64,000 nt of DNA from Streptomyces sp. CB01373 (GCF_002803075.1 NZ_NNBK01000016.1:67271-131270), one strand, 5' to 3'. Shown: positions 35,701-44,654, counted from the first letter of the stretch. Numbers and translations are program-made. Notes: generated by a model not told the origin, from the letters alone.

Positions 35701-36313
35701 ACTCGACGCGCAGGGGGTGTTCCTCGGTGGGCGGGAAAACGTCGAGGATGCCGCCGCGCACGGCGAACTCGCCACGCTTCTCCACCAGCTCCACGCGGGA
35801 GTACGCGGCGGCGGCGAGGGCGTCCACCACGCTGTTCAGGTCGGCGGTCCGCCCCGCCCGCAGGGCTACCGGCACCAGGTCGCCCAGCCCCTTGACCTGC
35901 GGCTGGAGCACCGAGCGCACGGGGGCGACGACGACGGAGACCGGTCCGGTCTCCGGATCGTCGGGGCTCGGGTGGGCCAGGCGGCGCAGCACGGCCAGGC
36001 GGCGGCCGACGGTGTCGCTGCGCGGGCTGAGCCGCTCGTGCGGCAGGGTCTCCCAGGACGGGTACTCCACGGCGCCCTCGGCCGGCAGCAGCGAGCGCAG
36101 GGCCGCGACCAGGTCCTCGGCCTCGCGGCCGGTCGCCGTCACCGCGAGCACGGGACGGGCGGACTCACGGGCCAGCGCGGCGACGGCGAAGGGCCGGGCG
36201 GCGGGGGGACCGACGAGGTCCAGGTGCATGCGGTTGCCGTCCGCCGCCGCGGTGATCGCTTCCGCGAGGGCGGGGTCCTTGACGACGGCGTCGAGCAGAC
36301 CGTGCAGGCTCAT
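32771..36313 (-). CDS. mfd: transcription-repair coupling factor
   Basis: An 1180-residue DNA translocase that removes RNA polymerase stalled at lesions and recruits UvrA. The N-terminal UvrB-homology region (about 1-480) has VVVAPVRSVLQP. The RNA-polymerase-interacting region with GDYIVHEQHGVGRYIEM follows. The RecG-like motor has Walker A GDVGYGKTEIAVRA, DEEQRFG (motif II), SATPIPRT (motif III) and QLRGRVGRGRERGYAYFLYP (motif VI). The C-terminal TRCF domain ends the protein. Length and domain order match the family exactly. It stands alone between hairpins. Confidence 0.96.
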   Translation of the reverse strand: MSLHGLLDAVVKDPALAEAITAAADGNRMHLDLVGPPAARPFAVAALARESARPVLAVTATGREAEDLVAALRSLLPAEGAVEYPSWETLPHERLSPRSDTVGRRLAVLRRLAHPSPDDPETGPVSVVVAPVRSVLQPQVKGLGDLVPVALRAGRTADLNSVVDALAAAAYSRVELVEKRGEFAVRGGILDVFPPTEEHPLRVEFWGDDVEEIRYFKVADQRSLEVAEHGLWAPPCRELLLTEDVRARARALAERHPELGELLGRIAEGIAVEGMESLAPVLVDDMELLLDVLPKGAMTVVCDPERVRTRAADLVATSQEFLQASWAASAGGGEAPIDLGAASLWSIADVRDRARELDMMWWSVSPFAADETAYEGDGDALKLGMHAPETYRGDIAKALADTKGWLADGWRAVYVTEGHGPASRTAEVLGGEGIAARLDVDLGGLSPSVVHVACGGIDHGFVDAALKLAVLTETDLTGQKTAARDGARMPVRRRKTIDPLTLETGDYIVHEQHGVGRYIEMVQRTVQGATREYLVVEYAPAKRGQPGDRLYIPTDQLEQITKYVGGEAPTLHRLGGADWTKTKARAKKAVKEIAADLIRLYSARMAAPGHAFGSDTPWQRELEDAFPYAETPDQLTTIAEVKEDMEKSVPMDRLICGDVGYGKTEIAVRAAFKAVQDGKQVAVLVPTTLLVQQHFGTFSERYAQFPVNVRALSRFQTDTEAKTVLEGLGDGAVDIVIGTHRLFSSQTKFKDLGLVIVDEEQRFGVEHKEQLKKLRANVDVLTMSATPIPRTLEMAVTGIREMSTITTPPEERHPVLTFVGPYEEKQIGAAIRRELLREGQVFYIHNRVESIDRATARLREIVPEARIATAHGQMSEAALEQVVVDFWEKKFDVLVSTTIVESGIDISNANTLIVERGDNFGLSQLHQLRGRVGRGRERGYAYFLYPPEKPLTETAHERLATIAQHTEMGAGMYVAMKDLEIRGAGNLLGGEQSGHIAGVGFDLYVRMVGEAVADYRRQLETGEIQEEPPLEVKIELPVDAHVPHDYAPGERLRLQAYRSIASADSEEDIKAVREELTDRYGKLPEPVENLLLVAGLRMLARACGVGEIVLQGNNIRFAPVELRESQELRVKRLYPGSVIKPAVHQVLVPRPKTAKIGGKPLVGRELLGWVGEFLASILGS

Positions 36314-36470
36314 GGGGGGCTTTCCGTCCGAATCCGTCCGAGGGTGGGCAACGCGAAGGACCCGACTCGTGCGGCGGGCCGGGGATTCCTTCAGCGTACG
36401 CCGCCGGGCAGTCGGCCCGCGGAGGCTGTGGACAACCCCGCTCGCGCCCCCGCCGCCCCTTGCGGCACAA

Positions 36471-36511
36471 GCCCGGTGCCGGGAAGTCCCCCTGACTTCC
36501 CGGCACCGGGC
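36471..36511. terminator. strong hairpin terminator after ABC operon
   Basis: GCCCGGTGCCGGGAAGTC (36471-36488), five-base loop, perfect complement at 36494-36511. It ends the minus-strand ABC transporter operon before mfd. Confidence 0.88.
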
Positions 36512-36553
36512 GTCTCCGTGGCCCCCGTCCGCGGAGGGGTCACGCCGCGCTCG

Positions 36554-39133
36554 CTAGTCGGTCGCGATCGCGTTCAGGACGTTCATCCGGCCGGCCCGGA
36601 AGGCCGGGACCAGGGCGGCGAACAGGCCCACGAAGGCCGAGCCGACGAAGACCACGATGATCGTGACCCAGGGGATCTCCAGGACCTTCAGGCCCTCCAG
36701 GGCGAGGAGCTTCTGGGCGGTCGCGCCCCAGCCCATGCCGAGCCCCAGGCCGAGCAGCGCGCCGAACAGGGCGATCACCACGGACTCCAGGCGGATCATG
36801 CGGCGCAGCTGGCGGCGGGAGAGGCCGATCGCCCGCATCAGGCCGATCTCCCTCGTCCGCTCGACCACCGACAGCGCCAGAGTGTTCACCACGCCCAGGA
36901 CGGCGACGATGATCGCCAGGGCGAGCAGTGCGTAGACCATGTCGAGCAGCTGGCCGATCTGGTTCTCCAGCTCCTTCTTGTAGTCGGTCTGGTCGCGGAC
37001 GGTGTACTGCGGGTAGTCGTGCAGCGCGGACTTGAGCGCCTGGTACGCGGCGGTCTCCTGCCCGTCCTTGGCTGTGGCGAAGAGCAGCAGGTCGAGCGGC
37101 ATCCGGTCGGCGGGCAGGTACTTTCCGACCGTGGCGATCGAGACGTACATCGCGCCGTTGTCGATCAAGCCGTCGTCGCTGGTGATCGCGCGGACCGTGA
37201 GCGCGGCCGTCCTGCCGCCCTTGAACCCGACCTCGACCGTGGACCCCTGCTTGATGCCGTGCTTCTTGGCGAAGCCCTCGGGGACGGACATCGAGTCGGG
37301 CCCGTAGGCGTCGGCGAGCGTGCCGGAGACCGTCTTGGTGCGCAGGTCCTGGGCGTAGGTCGGGTCGGCCGCGTTGATCATCTCGTTCTTGGACGTACCG
37401 CCGTCCGGCGTGGTCAGGGAGACGTCCACGAGCTTGTACTCGGTGACCCGCTCCAGCCCCGGGGCGTCCTTCACGGCCTTCACCGCCTGCGGGGTGATGA
37501 CCTCGCCGTTGTCGCTCTGGATGATGAAGTCCGTGCCGACGGTCTTGTCGAGCTGGTCGGTGGCGGAGGCCACCATCGAGGAGCCGACCACCGACAGGCA
37601 GGCCACCAGGGCGAGGCCGATCATCAGCGCGGCGCCGGTGGCGCCGGTGCGGCGCGGGTTGCGCAGCGCGTTGCGCTCGGCCATCCGCCCGACCGGGCCG
37701 AAGATCCGCAGCAGGACCACGCTGAGGACGCGGACCAGGCCGCCCACGAGCAGCGGGCCGACGACGACGAGCCCGATCAGGGTGAGCACCACGCCCAGAC
37801 CCAGCCATGCCGAGCCCTGAGTGGCCTTCGTGGCCTCGGCGGCGGCGTACAGGCTCGCGGCGCCGGCGCCGGTGAGGACCAGGCCGACGACGGCACGGAT
37901 CGTCCCGGCCCTGCCGTCGGCCGGGGTGCCCGCGTCGCGCAGGGCGGCCATCGGGGAGATCTTGCCGGCCCGCCGGGCGGGCAGGTAGGCGGCGAGGACG
38001 GTGACGACGACGCCGAGGACCAGGCCGATGACGGGGGTGGTCCAGGCGACCGTGAGGTCGTCGGTGGACAGGTTCATGCCCGCCTGACCCATGATCTTCA
38101 TCAGGGCGACCGCGATGCCGACGCCCGCCCCGACGCCGAGCACGGAGCCGATTACGCCCAGCAGCAGCGCCTCGACCAGCACGGACCGGTTGACCTGGCG
38201 GCGGGAGGAGCCGATGGCGCGCATCAGGCCGATCTCCCGGGTGCGCTGGGCGACCAGCATCGAGAAGGTGTTGATGATCAGGAAGATGCCGACGAGGAAG
38301 GCGATTCCGGCGAAGCCGAGCATCCCGTACTTCATCACGTTCAGGAAGCTCTCGATGTCCTTCTGGTTGGCGTCGGCGACCTCCTTGGCCGTCTGCACCT
38401 TGTAGCCGGCGCCGAGCGCGGCGGACACGTTCTTCTTCAGCTGCTCGTCGGTGACGCCCTTGGCGGCGGTGACGTTGACGTTCGTGTACACACCGGTCCG
38501 GCCGACCAGGGTCCGCTGGGCGGTCGGGGTGTCCAGGTAGAAGATCGCCGCGCCGGGGTTGGTGACGGTGAAGGCGGCGATGCCGGACACGTGCGCGCGA
38601 TGGGTGCCGACCGCGGTGATCAGACCGATCTCGTCACCGAGCTTCAGGTGGTGCTTGCCGGCGGTGTCGGCGTCGACTATCACCTGGTCCGGGCCCTTGG
38701 GCGCCGCACCGGAGGTGATCTTCATGGTGCGGGAGTCGTTGTTGTTCCAGTTGCCGACGATGGTGGGCGCGCCGCTGCTGGGCGACAGCTTGTCCTTGTC
38801 GGCGTCGACGACGGTCACGGAGGTGGAGAACACCGTTCCCTCGGCCGCCCGCACGCCCTGGGCCCGGCGCACCTCGCCGAGCACGGAGGCCGGCAGGACC
38901 GGCGGCTTGCCGGTGCGGGAGGTGGTCTCACCGGTGTCGGACGAGGCCTTGGTGCTGACCGTGACGTCCGAGGACGTCGCCTGGAACAGCTTGTCGAACG
39001 TCGTGTTCATGGTGTCGGTGAAAACCAGCGTGCCGCACACGAAGGCCACCGACAGCAGCACCGCCACGGCCGACAGCGCCATGCGGCCCTTGTGCGCGAA
39101 GAAGTTGCGCAGGGAGGTCTTCAGGACGGTCAT
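36554..39133 (-). CDS. ABC transporter permease, FtsX/MacB family (second copy)
   Basis: An 859-residue permease overlapping its ATPase gene by four bases (ATGA). It has the same duplicated FtsX architecture as the product at 9495-12026: an N-terminal anchor (RMALSAVAVLLSVAFVCGTLVF), an extracytoplasmic domain, a helix block with VAQRTREIGLMRAIGSSRRQV, a second extracytoplasmic domain, and the C-terminal block GVVNTLALSVVERTREIGLMRAIGLSR. The motif QRTREIGLMRAIG couples to the ATPase. Likely an exporter or extractor of envelope-active compounds; substrate unknown. The two systems probably arose by duplication. Confidence 0.9.
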   Translation of the reverse strand: MTVLKTSLRNFFAHKGRMALSAVAVLLSVAFVCGTLVFTDTMNTTFDKLFQATSSDVTVSTKASSDTGETTSRTGKPPVLPASVLGEVRRAQGVRAAEGTVFSTSVTVVDADKDKLSPSSGAPTIVGNWNNNDSRTMKITSGAAPKGPDQVIVDADTAGKHHLKLGDEIGLITAVGTHRAHVSGIAAFTVTNPGAAIFYLDTPTAQRTLVGRTGVYTNVNVTAAKGVTDEQLKKNVSAALGAGYKVQTAKEVADANQKDIESFLNVMKYGMLGFAGIAFLVGIFLIINTFSMLVAQRTREIGLMRAIGSSRRQVNRSVLVEALLLGVIGSVLGVGAGVGIAVALMKIMGQAGMNLSTDDLTVAWTTPVIGLVLGVVVTVLAAYLPARRAGKISPMAALRDAGTPADGRAGTIRAVVGLVLTGAGAASLYAAAEATKATQGSAWLGLGVVLTLIGLVVVGPLLVGGLVRVLSVVLLRIFGPVGRMAERNALRNPRRTGATGAALMIGLALVACLSVVGSSMVASATDQLDKTVGTDFIIQSDNGEVITPQAVKAVKDAPGLERVTEYKLVDVSLTTPDGGTSKNEMINAADPTYAQDLRTKTVSGTLADAYGPDSMSVPEGFAKKHGIKQGSTVEVGFKGGRTAALTVRAITSDDGLIDNGAMYVSIATVGKYLPADRMPLDLLLFATAKDGQETAAYQALKSALHDYPQYTVRDQTDYKKELENQIGQLLDMVYALLALAIIVAVLGVVNTLALSVVERTREIGLMRAIGLSRRQLRRMIRLESVVIALFGALLGLGLGMGWGATAQKLLALEGLKVLEIPWVTIIVVFVGSAFVGLFAALVPAFRAGRMNVLNAIATD

Positions 39134-39918
39134 GACGTACGCCCCCGGGCGTCGAAGTCCTTCATGCGGTCCAGGACCTGATCGGCCGTCGGCTGCTGCA
39201 TCTCGTCGACGATCCGGCCGTCGGCGAGGTACAGCACGCGGTCGGCGTGGGAGGCGGCCACCGGGTCGTGCGTGACCATCACGATCGTCTGGCCCAGGTC
39301 GTCCACGGACCGGCGCAGGAAGCCCAGCACCTCGGCGCCCGCGCGGGAGTCCAGGTTGCCGGTCGGCTCGTCACCGAAGATGATCTCGGGCCGGGCGGCC
39401 AGGGCCCGGGCCACGGCGACGCGCTGCTGCTGGCCGCCGGAGAGCTGGTTGGGCCGGTGCTTGAGCCGCCCCGCGAGACCGACGGTCTCCACCACCTGCT
39501 CCAGCCACTTCCCGTCCGGCTTGCGGCCGGCGATGTCCATGGGCAGGGTGATGTTCTCCAGCGCGTTCAGCGTGGGCAGCAGGTTGAACGCCTGGAAGAT
39601 GAAACCGATCCGGTCCCGGCGCAGCTGCGTGAGCTTCTTGTCCTTCAGCCCGGTGATCTCGGTCTCGTCCAGGTAGATCTGTCCGCTCGTCACGGTGTCG
39701 AGTCCGGCGAGGCAGTGCATCAGCGTGGACTTGCCGGAGCCCGAGGGCCCCATGATCGCGGTGAACCGGCCGCGGGCGATGTCGACGTCGACGTGGTCGA
39801 GGGCGACGACCCGGGTCTCCCCGGCCCCGTACGCCTTCACGACCTGCCGCGCCCGCGCGGCGACGGCCGTAGTCCCTCCAGTACCCCCGTGCCTGGGAAT
39901 GGTCACAGCCGTTGTCAC
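39130..39918 (-). CDS. ABC transporter ATP-binding protein, MacB/LolD type (second copy)
   Basis: A 262-residue ATPase from GTG 39918 with AGGAGA seven bases upstream. Walker A is GPSGSGKST, the signature LSGGQQQR, and Walker B IIFGDEPTGNLDS; the switch region is VTHDPVAASH. Its sequence is nearly colinear with the product at 8671-9441 (for example TALENITLPMDIAGRKPD versus NALENITLPMDIAGRKPD). It energises the permease encoded downstream. Confidence 0.92.
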   Translation of the reverse strand: MTTAVTIPRHGGTGGTTAVAARARQVVKAYGAGETRVVALDHVDVDIARGRFTAIMGPSGSGKSTLMHCLAGLDTVTSGQIYLDETEITGLKDKKLTQLRRDRIGFIFQAFNLLPTLNALENITLPMDIAGRKPDGKWLEQVVETVGLAGRLKHRPNQLSGGQQQRVAVARALAARPEIIFGDEPTGNLDSRAGAEVLGFLRRSVDDLGQTIVMVTHDPVAASHADRVLYLADGRIVDEMQQPTADQVLDRMKDFDARGRTS

Positions 39919-40371
39919 GTCAAGTCTCCTATGTCGGTCCGGTGGTGAAGCGTCCGGTGCTGCGTCACGTGCGAAGTGGGTGTGTACGTCGTGCGTCTCG
40001 GTACGCCGATGAGTCTGCTCGACGGGGGGTGTCCGGCGCGCTGGTGCTCAGCGCAGTCTTCTCCGGGGGAAAACCCCACCCCCGCCGCTGTGGCGTACCG
40101 CCCCCCGCGACGTAAGACCAGGTTAAGGACCGGCCCGGTCCCCGCTCGTCCTCCGTCGGTACGACCGCTCCCCGACCCCGGGTACGGAGCTTCCCCTAGG
40201 GGGCCTCCGTCCTCGGGAGGAGCCGTTCTCAGGGTCGCCTCCGCCGCACGGCCCCTCGGCCTCCGCCCTCCCGCCACGGGAGGGCGGAGTGGGAAGCTGT
40301 CCGGCGGCAGATGGATGCAGAGGGAAAGGACCCGGAGTGGGCGGCACCGAACCCGCGACACGGCAGGTTGC

Positions 40372-40608
40372 CGCGCCTCCGTCTTCGGCGCGGTCGCCAA
40401 CGGGGTGCCGGCCACGCGCCTCGGCGGCGCGGGCGACCTGGACTCGGTGACGAGGGCGCTGAGTTCGGGAACGGCCCCCGAGGCCACCCGGCGGGCCATC
40501 GCGGACGCGGTCCACGCGGTGTACTTGGGCGCGGGGTGCGCGGCGGCGCTGGCGTTCATGGTGCTGCTGGTGCTGGCGCCGCGCCGCTTCCCCGTACTGA
40601 AGGAGTAG
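40372..40608 (+). pseudogene. 3' remnant of an MFS (EmrB/QacA-type) transporter
   Basis: The last 80 codons of an open frame read like the end of a DHA2-family drug exporter: SVFGAVANGVPATRLGG, then SVTRALSSGTAPEATRRAIADAVHAVYLGAGC and a final helix AALAFMVLLVLAPRRFP. The upstream part of the same frame is Pro/Arg-rich and not protein-like, so the first 400-odd codons are gone. The 39919-40371 stretch before it contains an inverted CCCCTAGGGG (40193-40203) and presumably the promoter of the minus-strand ABC operon, but no gene. Confidence 0.6.
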
Positions 40609-40627
40609 GGCTGTCGGCCGCGGGGCT

Positions 40628-41515
40628 CTACTCGGCCCAGGCTCCTTCCTCCAGGGCCGTGATGCTGTCCTGCACGGTTTCCATCTGGGTCCGTACGGCG
40701 TCCCAGACCTCGCCGTGCTCGCGCAGCACCTGCTCGGTCTCAAGGGCGATCCGGTCGGCCCGCAACCGGGCCTCGGCCAGCGTCTCCGCCGCCCGCACGC
40801 GCGCCTCCTCCGGGTCCCGCCGCGCCGCCTCCCGCGCGTCGACGAGGGCCTGTTCCGCCTCGGACAGCGCCGTCTCGGCGGCCGCCACCCGTTCGGTGTG
40901 CCGCACCTCCAGTCCGGCCTGACGCTCCGCCACCTCGTGCTCCGCGTCCACCAGCGCGTCCGCCTGCTCGCGGGACTGCTCGGTGAGCATCCCGGACGCG
41001 CGCTGCCGCGTCTCCCGCAGCGCCGCCAGCGCCTCGCCGCGCGACTCCTTCACCTCGCGCCGCACCGAGATCCGGATGTCCTCGGCCTCCGCCTGGGCCG
41101 CGAGGAGCCGCAGCCGGGCCCACTCGTCGGCCTCGGCGTGTACGGCGTCGGCGTACGCCCGCGCGTCCTGGAGCGCGCCGTCGGCATACGTCCGCGCCGC
41201 CTCGAGGAGTTCGTCCCCCTCCTGCCGCGCCCGCTCCCGGACCGTCCGCGCCTCCTCCAGCCCCAGTTCGTACAGTCGCCGGGCGCCCTCGCCCAGCGAC
41301 TCGTAGGACTGCTCGCCGAGCCCGGTGAGCTTCTCCCGCAGGGGCGCGAGTTCCTCCTCCATGGTCCTGGCCAGGACGGTCAGCCGCGCGGCCCGTTCCC
41401 AGGCGGCGTCCCGGCCGTCGGAGAGGGCGTCCGCGAAGGCGTTCACCTGATCGGGGCGGTAGCCGCGTCCCCGTACGGCCACGAAGCCGTGGAGCGACAT
41501 CGGTGCGCTGCCCAT
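40628..41515 (-). CDS. coiled-coil protein, DivIVA-like/cellulose-binding annotated family
   Basis: A 295-residue, almost entirely helical cytoplasmic protein. ATG 41515 was chosen for GAGGGG six bases upstream. The start FVAVRGRGYRPDQVNAFADALSDGRD resembles the membrane-binding N-terminus of DivIVA-type proteins. Long Glu/Ala/Arg heptads (about 40-290) such as RQEGDELLEAARTYADGAL follow. Homologues in Streptomyces are often labelled cellulose-binding, without support. A cytoskeletal or polar-scaffold role is an inference from the coiled-coil architecture. Confidence 0.8.
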   Translation of the reverse strand: MGSAPMSLHGFVAVRGRGYRPDQVNAFADALSDGRDAAWERAARLTVLARTMEEELAPLREKLTGLGEQSYESLGEGARRLYELGLEEARTVRERARQEGDELLEAARTYADGALQDARAYADAVHAEADEWARLRLLAAQAEAEDIRISVRREVKESRGEALAALRETRQRASGMLTEQSREQADALVDAEHEVAERQAGLEVRHTERVAAAETALSEAEQALVDAREAARRDPEEARVRAAETLAEARLRADRIALETEQVLREHGEVWDAVRTQMETVQDSITALEEGAWAE

Positions 41516-41627
41516 CCTGGACCCCTCTTCGTCGGCGGTGATTTCGCGGACATCTTCGAGGATTGGCCGGAAATGTTCATAACGCGACACTCCGGGCGCA
41601 ACGGACGGTCGGCCGTGAACGCAAAAA

Positions 41628-41661
41628 GGGCCGGACCCGGTCGCACGACCGGGTCCGGCCC
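41628..41661 (-). terminator. Rho-independent terminator after the SUKH-4 gene
   Basis: GGGCCGGACCCGGTCG (41628-41643) and its complement (41646-41661) leave a two-base loop. On the minus strand a TTTTT run follows the stem. Confidence 0.88.
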
Positions 41662-41682
41662 CTGGGCCGAACGCTCACACGC

Positions 41683-44646
41683 TCAGAGCAGTCCGTCCCA
41701 CATCTGCTCCAGCAGCACCGACCACCAGCTCTCGGGCGAACCGAGCGCCGCCGGGTCGAGCGCGGCCAACTGCGCCTGGAAGTCGACGGTCCAGCGGCCC
41801 GCCTGCTCCTGGTTCAGGCCGAACCGCAGCCGCCACATCCGGCCGAGCAGCGCCAGGCAGCGCGCGAACTCCGGCAGGCCGGTGTTCACGAACTGCGGCG
41901 CCGCGGGCGCACCGCCAGGACCCGACTCCACGGGCACCGCCACGATGTTCGCCGTGCCGTACTGCACGCAGATCGCCTTGCCGAAGTCGCTGCCCATGAC
42001 GAGGTAGGAACCCGCGTCCGAGGCGGGCTGCACCCCGCGCTCGGCCGCCAGTTCCGCCAGCGTCGGCACCGGGCGCCCCGGCTGGGCCTGCGCCCAGAAG
42101 AACGGGCCCATGTCCATGGGCAGACCGGCCACCACCAGGGTGTGCGCCACGACCGGCGGCACGCCCTGGCGGGAGACCGCCGCCTGCTCGAACCGGAAGA
42201 TCCCCGGCCCGAACGCCGCCGCGAGCTCCGAGGCGATCGCCTCCGGCGGGATCGGCGGCACCGGCTGCACCGGCGGCAGCGGCGCGCGCACCGGTCCCGG
42301 ACGGGCCGGGCCGTCCGCCACCTGGTGCAACTCGCCCTGGTGGGCGAGCAGCTGCTGCATTCCCTGCTGACGGCTCGCATGGTCGGTGCCGTACGGGGCG
42401 ATGGACGCGATGCGGGCCTGCGGCCACTGCTCACGGATCATCCGCGCGCAGTACGCGCCCGGCAACTGGCAGGACTCCAGCTCCGTGTGCAGCTCCAGGA
42501 CCCGGTCCGGCGGCACGTTCTTGGCCCGCAGCTCGTGGAAGATCTGCCACTCCGGGTGCGGCGTACCGGGCGCGGAGCGCCGGATCATCCGCTGCTCGGA
42601 GCCGTCGTGCGCGCGGTAGCGCAACACGGCCTGATAGCCGGGCCCGACGGTCGGCTGCCCCTGCTGGGGGTAACCGTAGGCAGGCGGGCGCTGCCCGGGT
42701 ACGGGTGGCTGTCCGGGCATGACCTGACCGGGCATGAGCGGCTGACCGGGTACGGCCTGACCCGGCACGGGCGGCACGCCCGGCGGCGGTACCGCGCCCG
42801 GCGGCATCGGCGGCGGGGTGCCCGGAGGCACACCCGGCACACCAGGAGCGCCCGGGGGCGGCGGAGGCATGTGGGGGCCGCCCGGGGGCGGCGCGGCCAG
42901 CATCGTCTCCGCGTGGTGCACGACTCCCGGCACGCCGGGGGCGGCGGGCATGCCGGGGGCGCCCGGGGCCGCGGGAGCACCGGGCGGCGGCTGCGCGCCG
43001 GAGGCACCCGGCGGCTTGGGCGGGCCCGGAACGCCGGGCGGGGCCGGCGGATGCGGGGCGCCCCCGCCGCTCTGGCCGGGGTCGGCGAACATCGTGGCGG
43101 CGTGGTGGACGCCGCCCGGAGGCGTACCGCCGGGCACGCCCGGGCCGGTGAGGCCCTCGGGCCCGTCGGGGCCGAGCGACGACACGAGCTGGGTCGGTAC
43201 GTATCCGCTCGTGGCGCCCGGCGGGGGCGGCGTGGACGGGGCACCCGGCGCGCCCGGAGCACCCGGCGGCGGAGGCGTGGACGCGCCGCCCCCACGGCGG
43301 GGCGGAGGCGCCGCCTTGCTGGTCGCGGCGTCGGCGATGTCACCGGCGTCGGGCGCGAGCGGCGGCCGCCCGTGCGGGCCACCACCACCGGGCGCCTGCG
43401 CGCCCGGAACCGGCGGACGCGGCGGAGTGCCCGGTCCACCGGGCCCCTGCGGATACCCGTGACCCGCGCCACCCACGGCCCCGGACGGCGGAGGCGGAGG
43501 CGTACCCGGAGCCACCGGGGCACCCGGCCCGTGCGGATACCCGTACTCCGCACCACCCGGCACACCCGGCGGAGGCGGCGGAGGCGGCGGCGTACTCGCA
43601 CCCGGAACCGGCGGAGGCGGCGTACCCGGACCCACCGGGACGCCCGGCCCACCCGGCCCCTGCGGATACCCGTACTCCGCACCACCCGGCACACCCGGCG
43701 GCGGAGGCGGCGTACTCGCACCCGGAACCACCGGGACGCCCGGCCCCTGCGGATACCCGTACTCCGCACCACCCGGCACACCCGGCGGAGGCGGCGTACC
43801 CGGACCCACCGGGACGCCCGGCCCCTGCGGATACCCGGCACCGCCCGCCGCCCCGGACGGCGGCGGTGTACTGCCCAGCGGACCGCCCTGGGCCGGTGAA
43901 CTTCCCGGCACAACAGGCCCGTTGGGACCGGCGACCGCCGGTCCGACGGTCGTGCGCGGGAGTGCGCTGCCGCCCGCCATCAGCGCCGTCTTGGCGTCCG
44001 GCGGGGCGGCGGGCGGCGGGGTGTCGTCGTCGGAGCCGCTCAGCGGCGGCGCGAACACGGTCGCCGGCAGCGGCACGGAACGGTCGTCCCCGGTGTCGGC
44101 GTTGGTGTCCGTGCCCGCCCACGGGGTCGCCCCCGCCGGCGTACCCGGCGCACCGGCGCCCACCGGCATGCCCGCCTGCGTCCGAGGAAGCGGACCACTC
44201 CCGCCCGCCTCCGCCGACGCGGCAGCGGCGATCGCGCCGCCCCCGGTGCCGGACTCACCGCGGCGGTCCGGAATGCCCATCCGGTCCGCCGCCTCCTGAA
44301 GCCACTCCGGCGGGGTCAGCAGGAAGGACGTCTGGTTCAGGTCCACCCGCGCCGGAGGCGGCGGGGCCGCGGCGGCGGCCGGCTCGACCCGGCCGTACTC
44401 CTCCTCGTACCGGCGCACCACCTCGCCCACCGGCAGCGCGGGCCACAGCGTGGCCTCCCCGCTGTCCCGGGCGATCACCAGCCGATGCGCGCCCCCGTCC
44501 AGGCGCGGGCCGCCCTCGCGGTCCTCGGCCCACACCACGAAGCCCAGCTCGAACTCCCGTACCCGCACCTCGCGATGCTGGTACGCGGGCACGTCACCGT
44601 TGATCCACTCTTCCGCGCGCTCCTGCGCCTGCGCGAACGTCACCAT
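41683..44646 (-). CDS. large SUKH-4/YrhB-domain protein with deaminase-like motif
   Basis: A 987-residue multidomain protein. An N-terminal YrhB/Imm35-like domain (about 1-85, MVTFAQAQERAEEWINGDVP) is followed by roughly 580 residues of Pro/Gly-rich linker with GGAEYGYPQGPG repeats. Residues about 673-760 carry an HPE motif (about 697-699), and cysteines in ESCQLPGAYCARMI (about 726 and 733) suggest a nucleotide-deaminase-like fold. The C-terminus (about 795-987) matches the SUKH-4 immunity family, with FRFEQAAVSRQ and WWSVLLEQMWDGLL. ATG 44646 is preferred; GTG 44658, overlapping the upstream stop, is possible. The deaminase reading is inference. Confidence 0.78.
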   Translation of the reverse strand: MVTFAQAQERAEEWINGDVPAYQHREVRVREFELGFVVWAEDREGGPRLDGGAHRLVIARDSGEATLWPALPVGEVVRRYEEEYGRVEPAAAAAPPPPARVDLNQTSFLLTPPEWLQEAADRMGIPDRRGESGTGGGAIAAAASAEAGGSGPLPRTQAGMPVGAGAPGTPAGATPWAGTDTNADTGDDRSVPLPATVFAPPLSGSDDDTPPPAAPPDAKTALMAGGSALPRTTVGPAVAGPNGPVVPGSSPAQGGPLGSTPPPSGAAGGAGYPQGPGVPVGPGTPPPPGVPGGAEYGYPQGPGVPVVPGASTPPPPPGVPGGAEYGYPQGPGGPGVPVGPGTPPPPVPGASTPPPPPPPPGVPGGAEYGYPHGPGAPVAPGTPPPPPSGAVGGAGHGYPQGPGGPGTPPRPPVPGAQAPGGGGPHGRPPLAPDAGDIADAATSKAAPPPRRGGGASTPPPPGAPGAPGAPSTPPPPGATSGYVPTQLVSSLGPDGPEGLTGPGVPGGTPPGGVHHAATMFADPGQSGGGAPHPPAPPGVPGPPKPPGASGAQPPPGAPAAPGAPGMPAAPGVPGVVHHAETMLAAPPPGGPHMPPPPPGAPGVPGVPPGTPPPMPPGAVPPPGVPPVPGQAVPGQPLMPGQVMPGQPPVPGQRPPAYGYPQQGQPTVGPGYQAVLRYRAHDGSEQRMIRRSAPGTPHPEWQIFHELRAKNVPPDRVLELHTELESCQLPGAYCARMIREQWPQARIASIAPYGTDHASRQQGMQQLLAHQGELHQVADGPARPGPVRAPLPPVQPVPPIPPEAIASELAAAFGPGIFRFEQAAVSRQGVPPVVAHTLVVAGLPMDMGPFFWAQAQPGRPVPTLAELAAERGVQPASDAGSYLVMGSDFGKAICVQYGTANIVAVPVESGPGGAPAAPQFVNTGLPEFARCLALLGRMWRLRFGLNQEQAGRWTVDFQAQLAALDPAALGSPESWWSVLLEQMWDGLL
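43440..43860. repeat. imperfect in-frame repeats in the Pro/Gly-rich linker
   Basis: The block TGCGGATACCCG recurs five times (near 43448, 43532, 43659, 43747 and 43827), together with GGCACACCCGGCGGAGG units. Copies are spaced by variable multiples of three, so the frame is kept and only linker length would change with copy number. Confidence 0.7.
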
Positions 44647-44654
44647 CGCTCGAC

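Noticed and set aside
32687..39181. A 2164-codon plus-strand open frame
   Set aside because: It runs antisense through mfd and the ABC permease, both of which have clear motifs; the product is compositionally biased.
43440..43860. Repeats considered as a CRISPR array
   Set aside because: Repeat units are Pro/Gly codon repeats within a coding frame, with no unique spacers of uniform length and no cas genes.
41563..43899. A 778-codon plus-strand Arg-rich frame
   Set aside because: It is antisense to the Pro/Gly-rich repeats of the SUKH-4 gene, which produce Arg runs.
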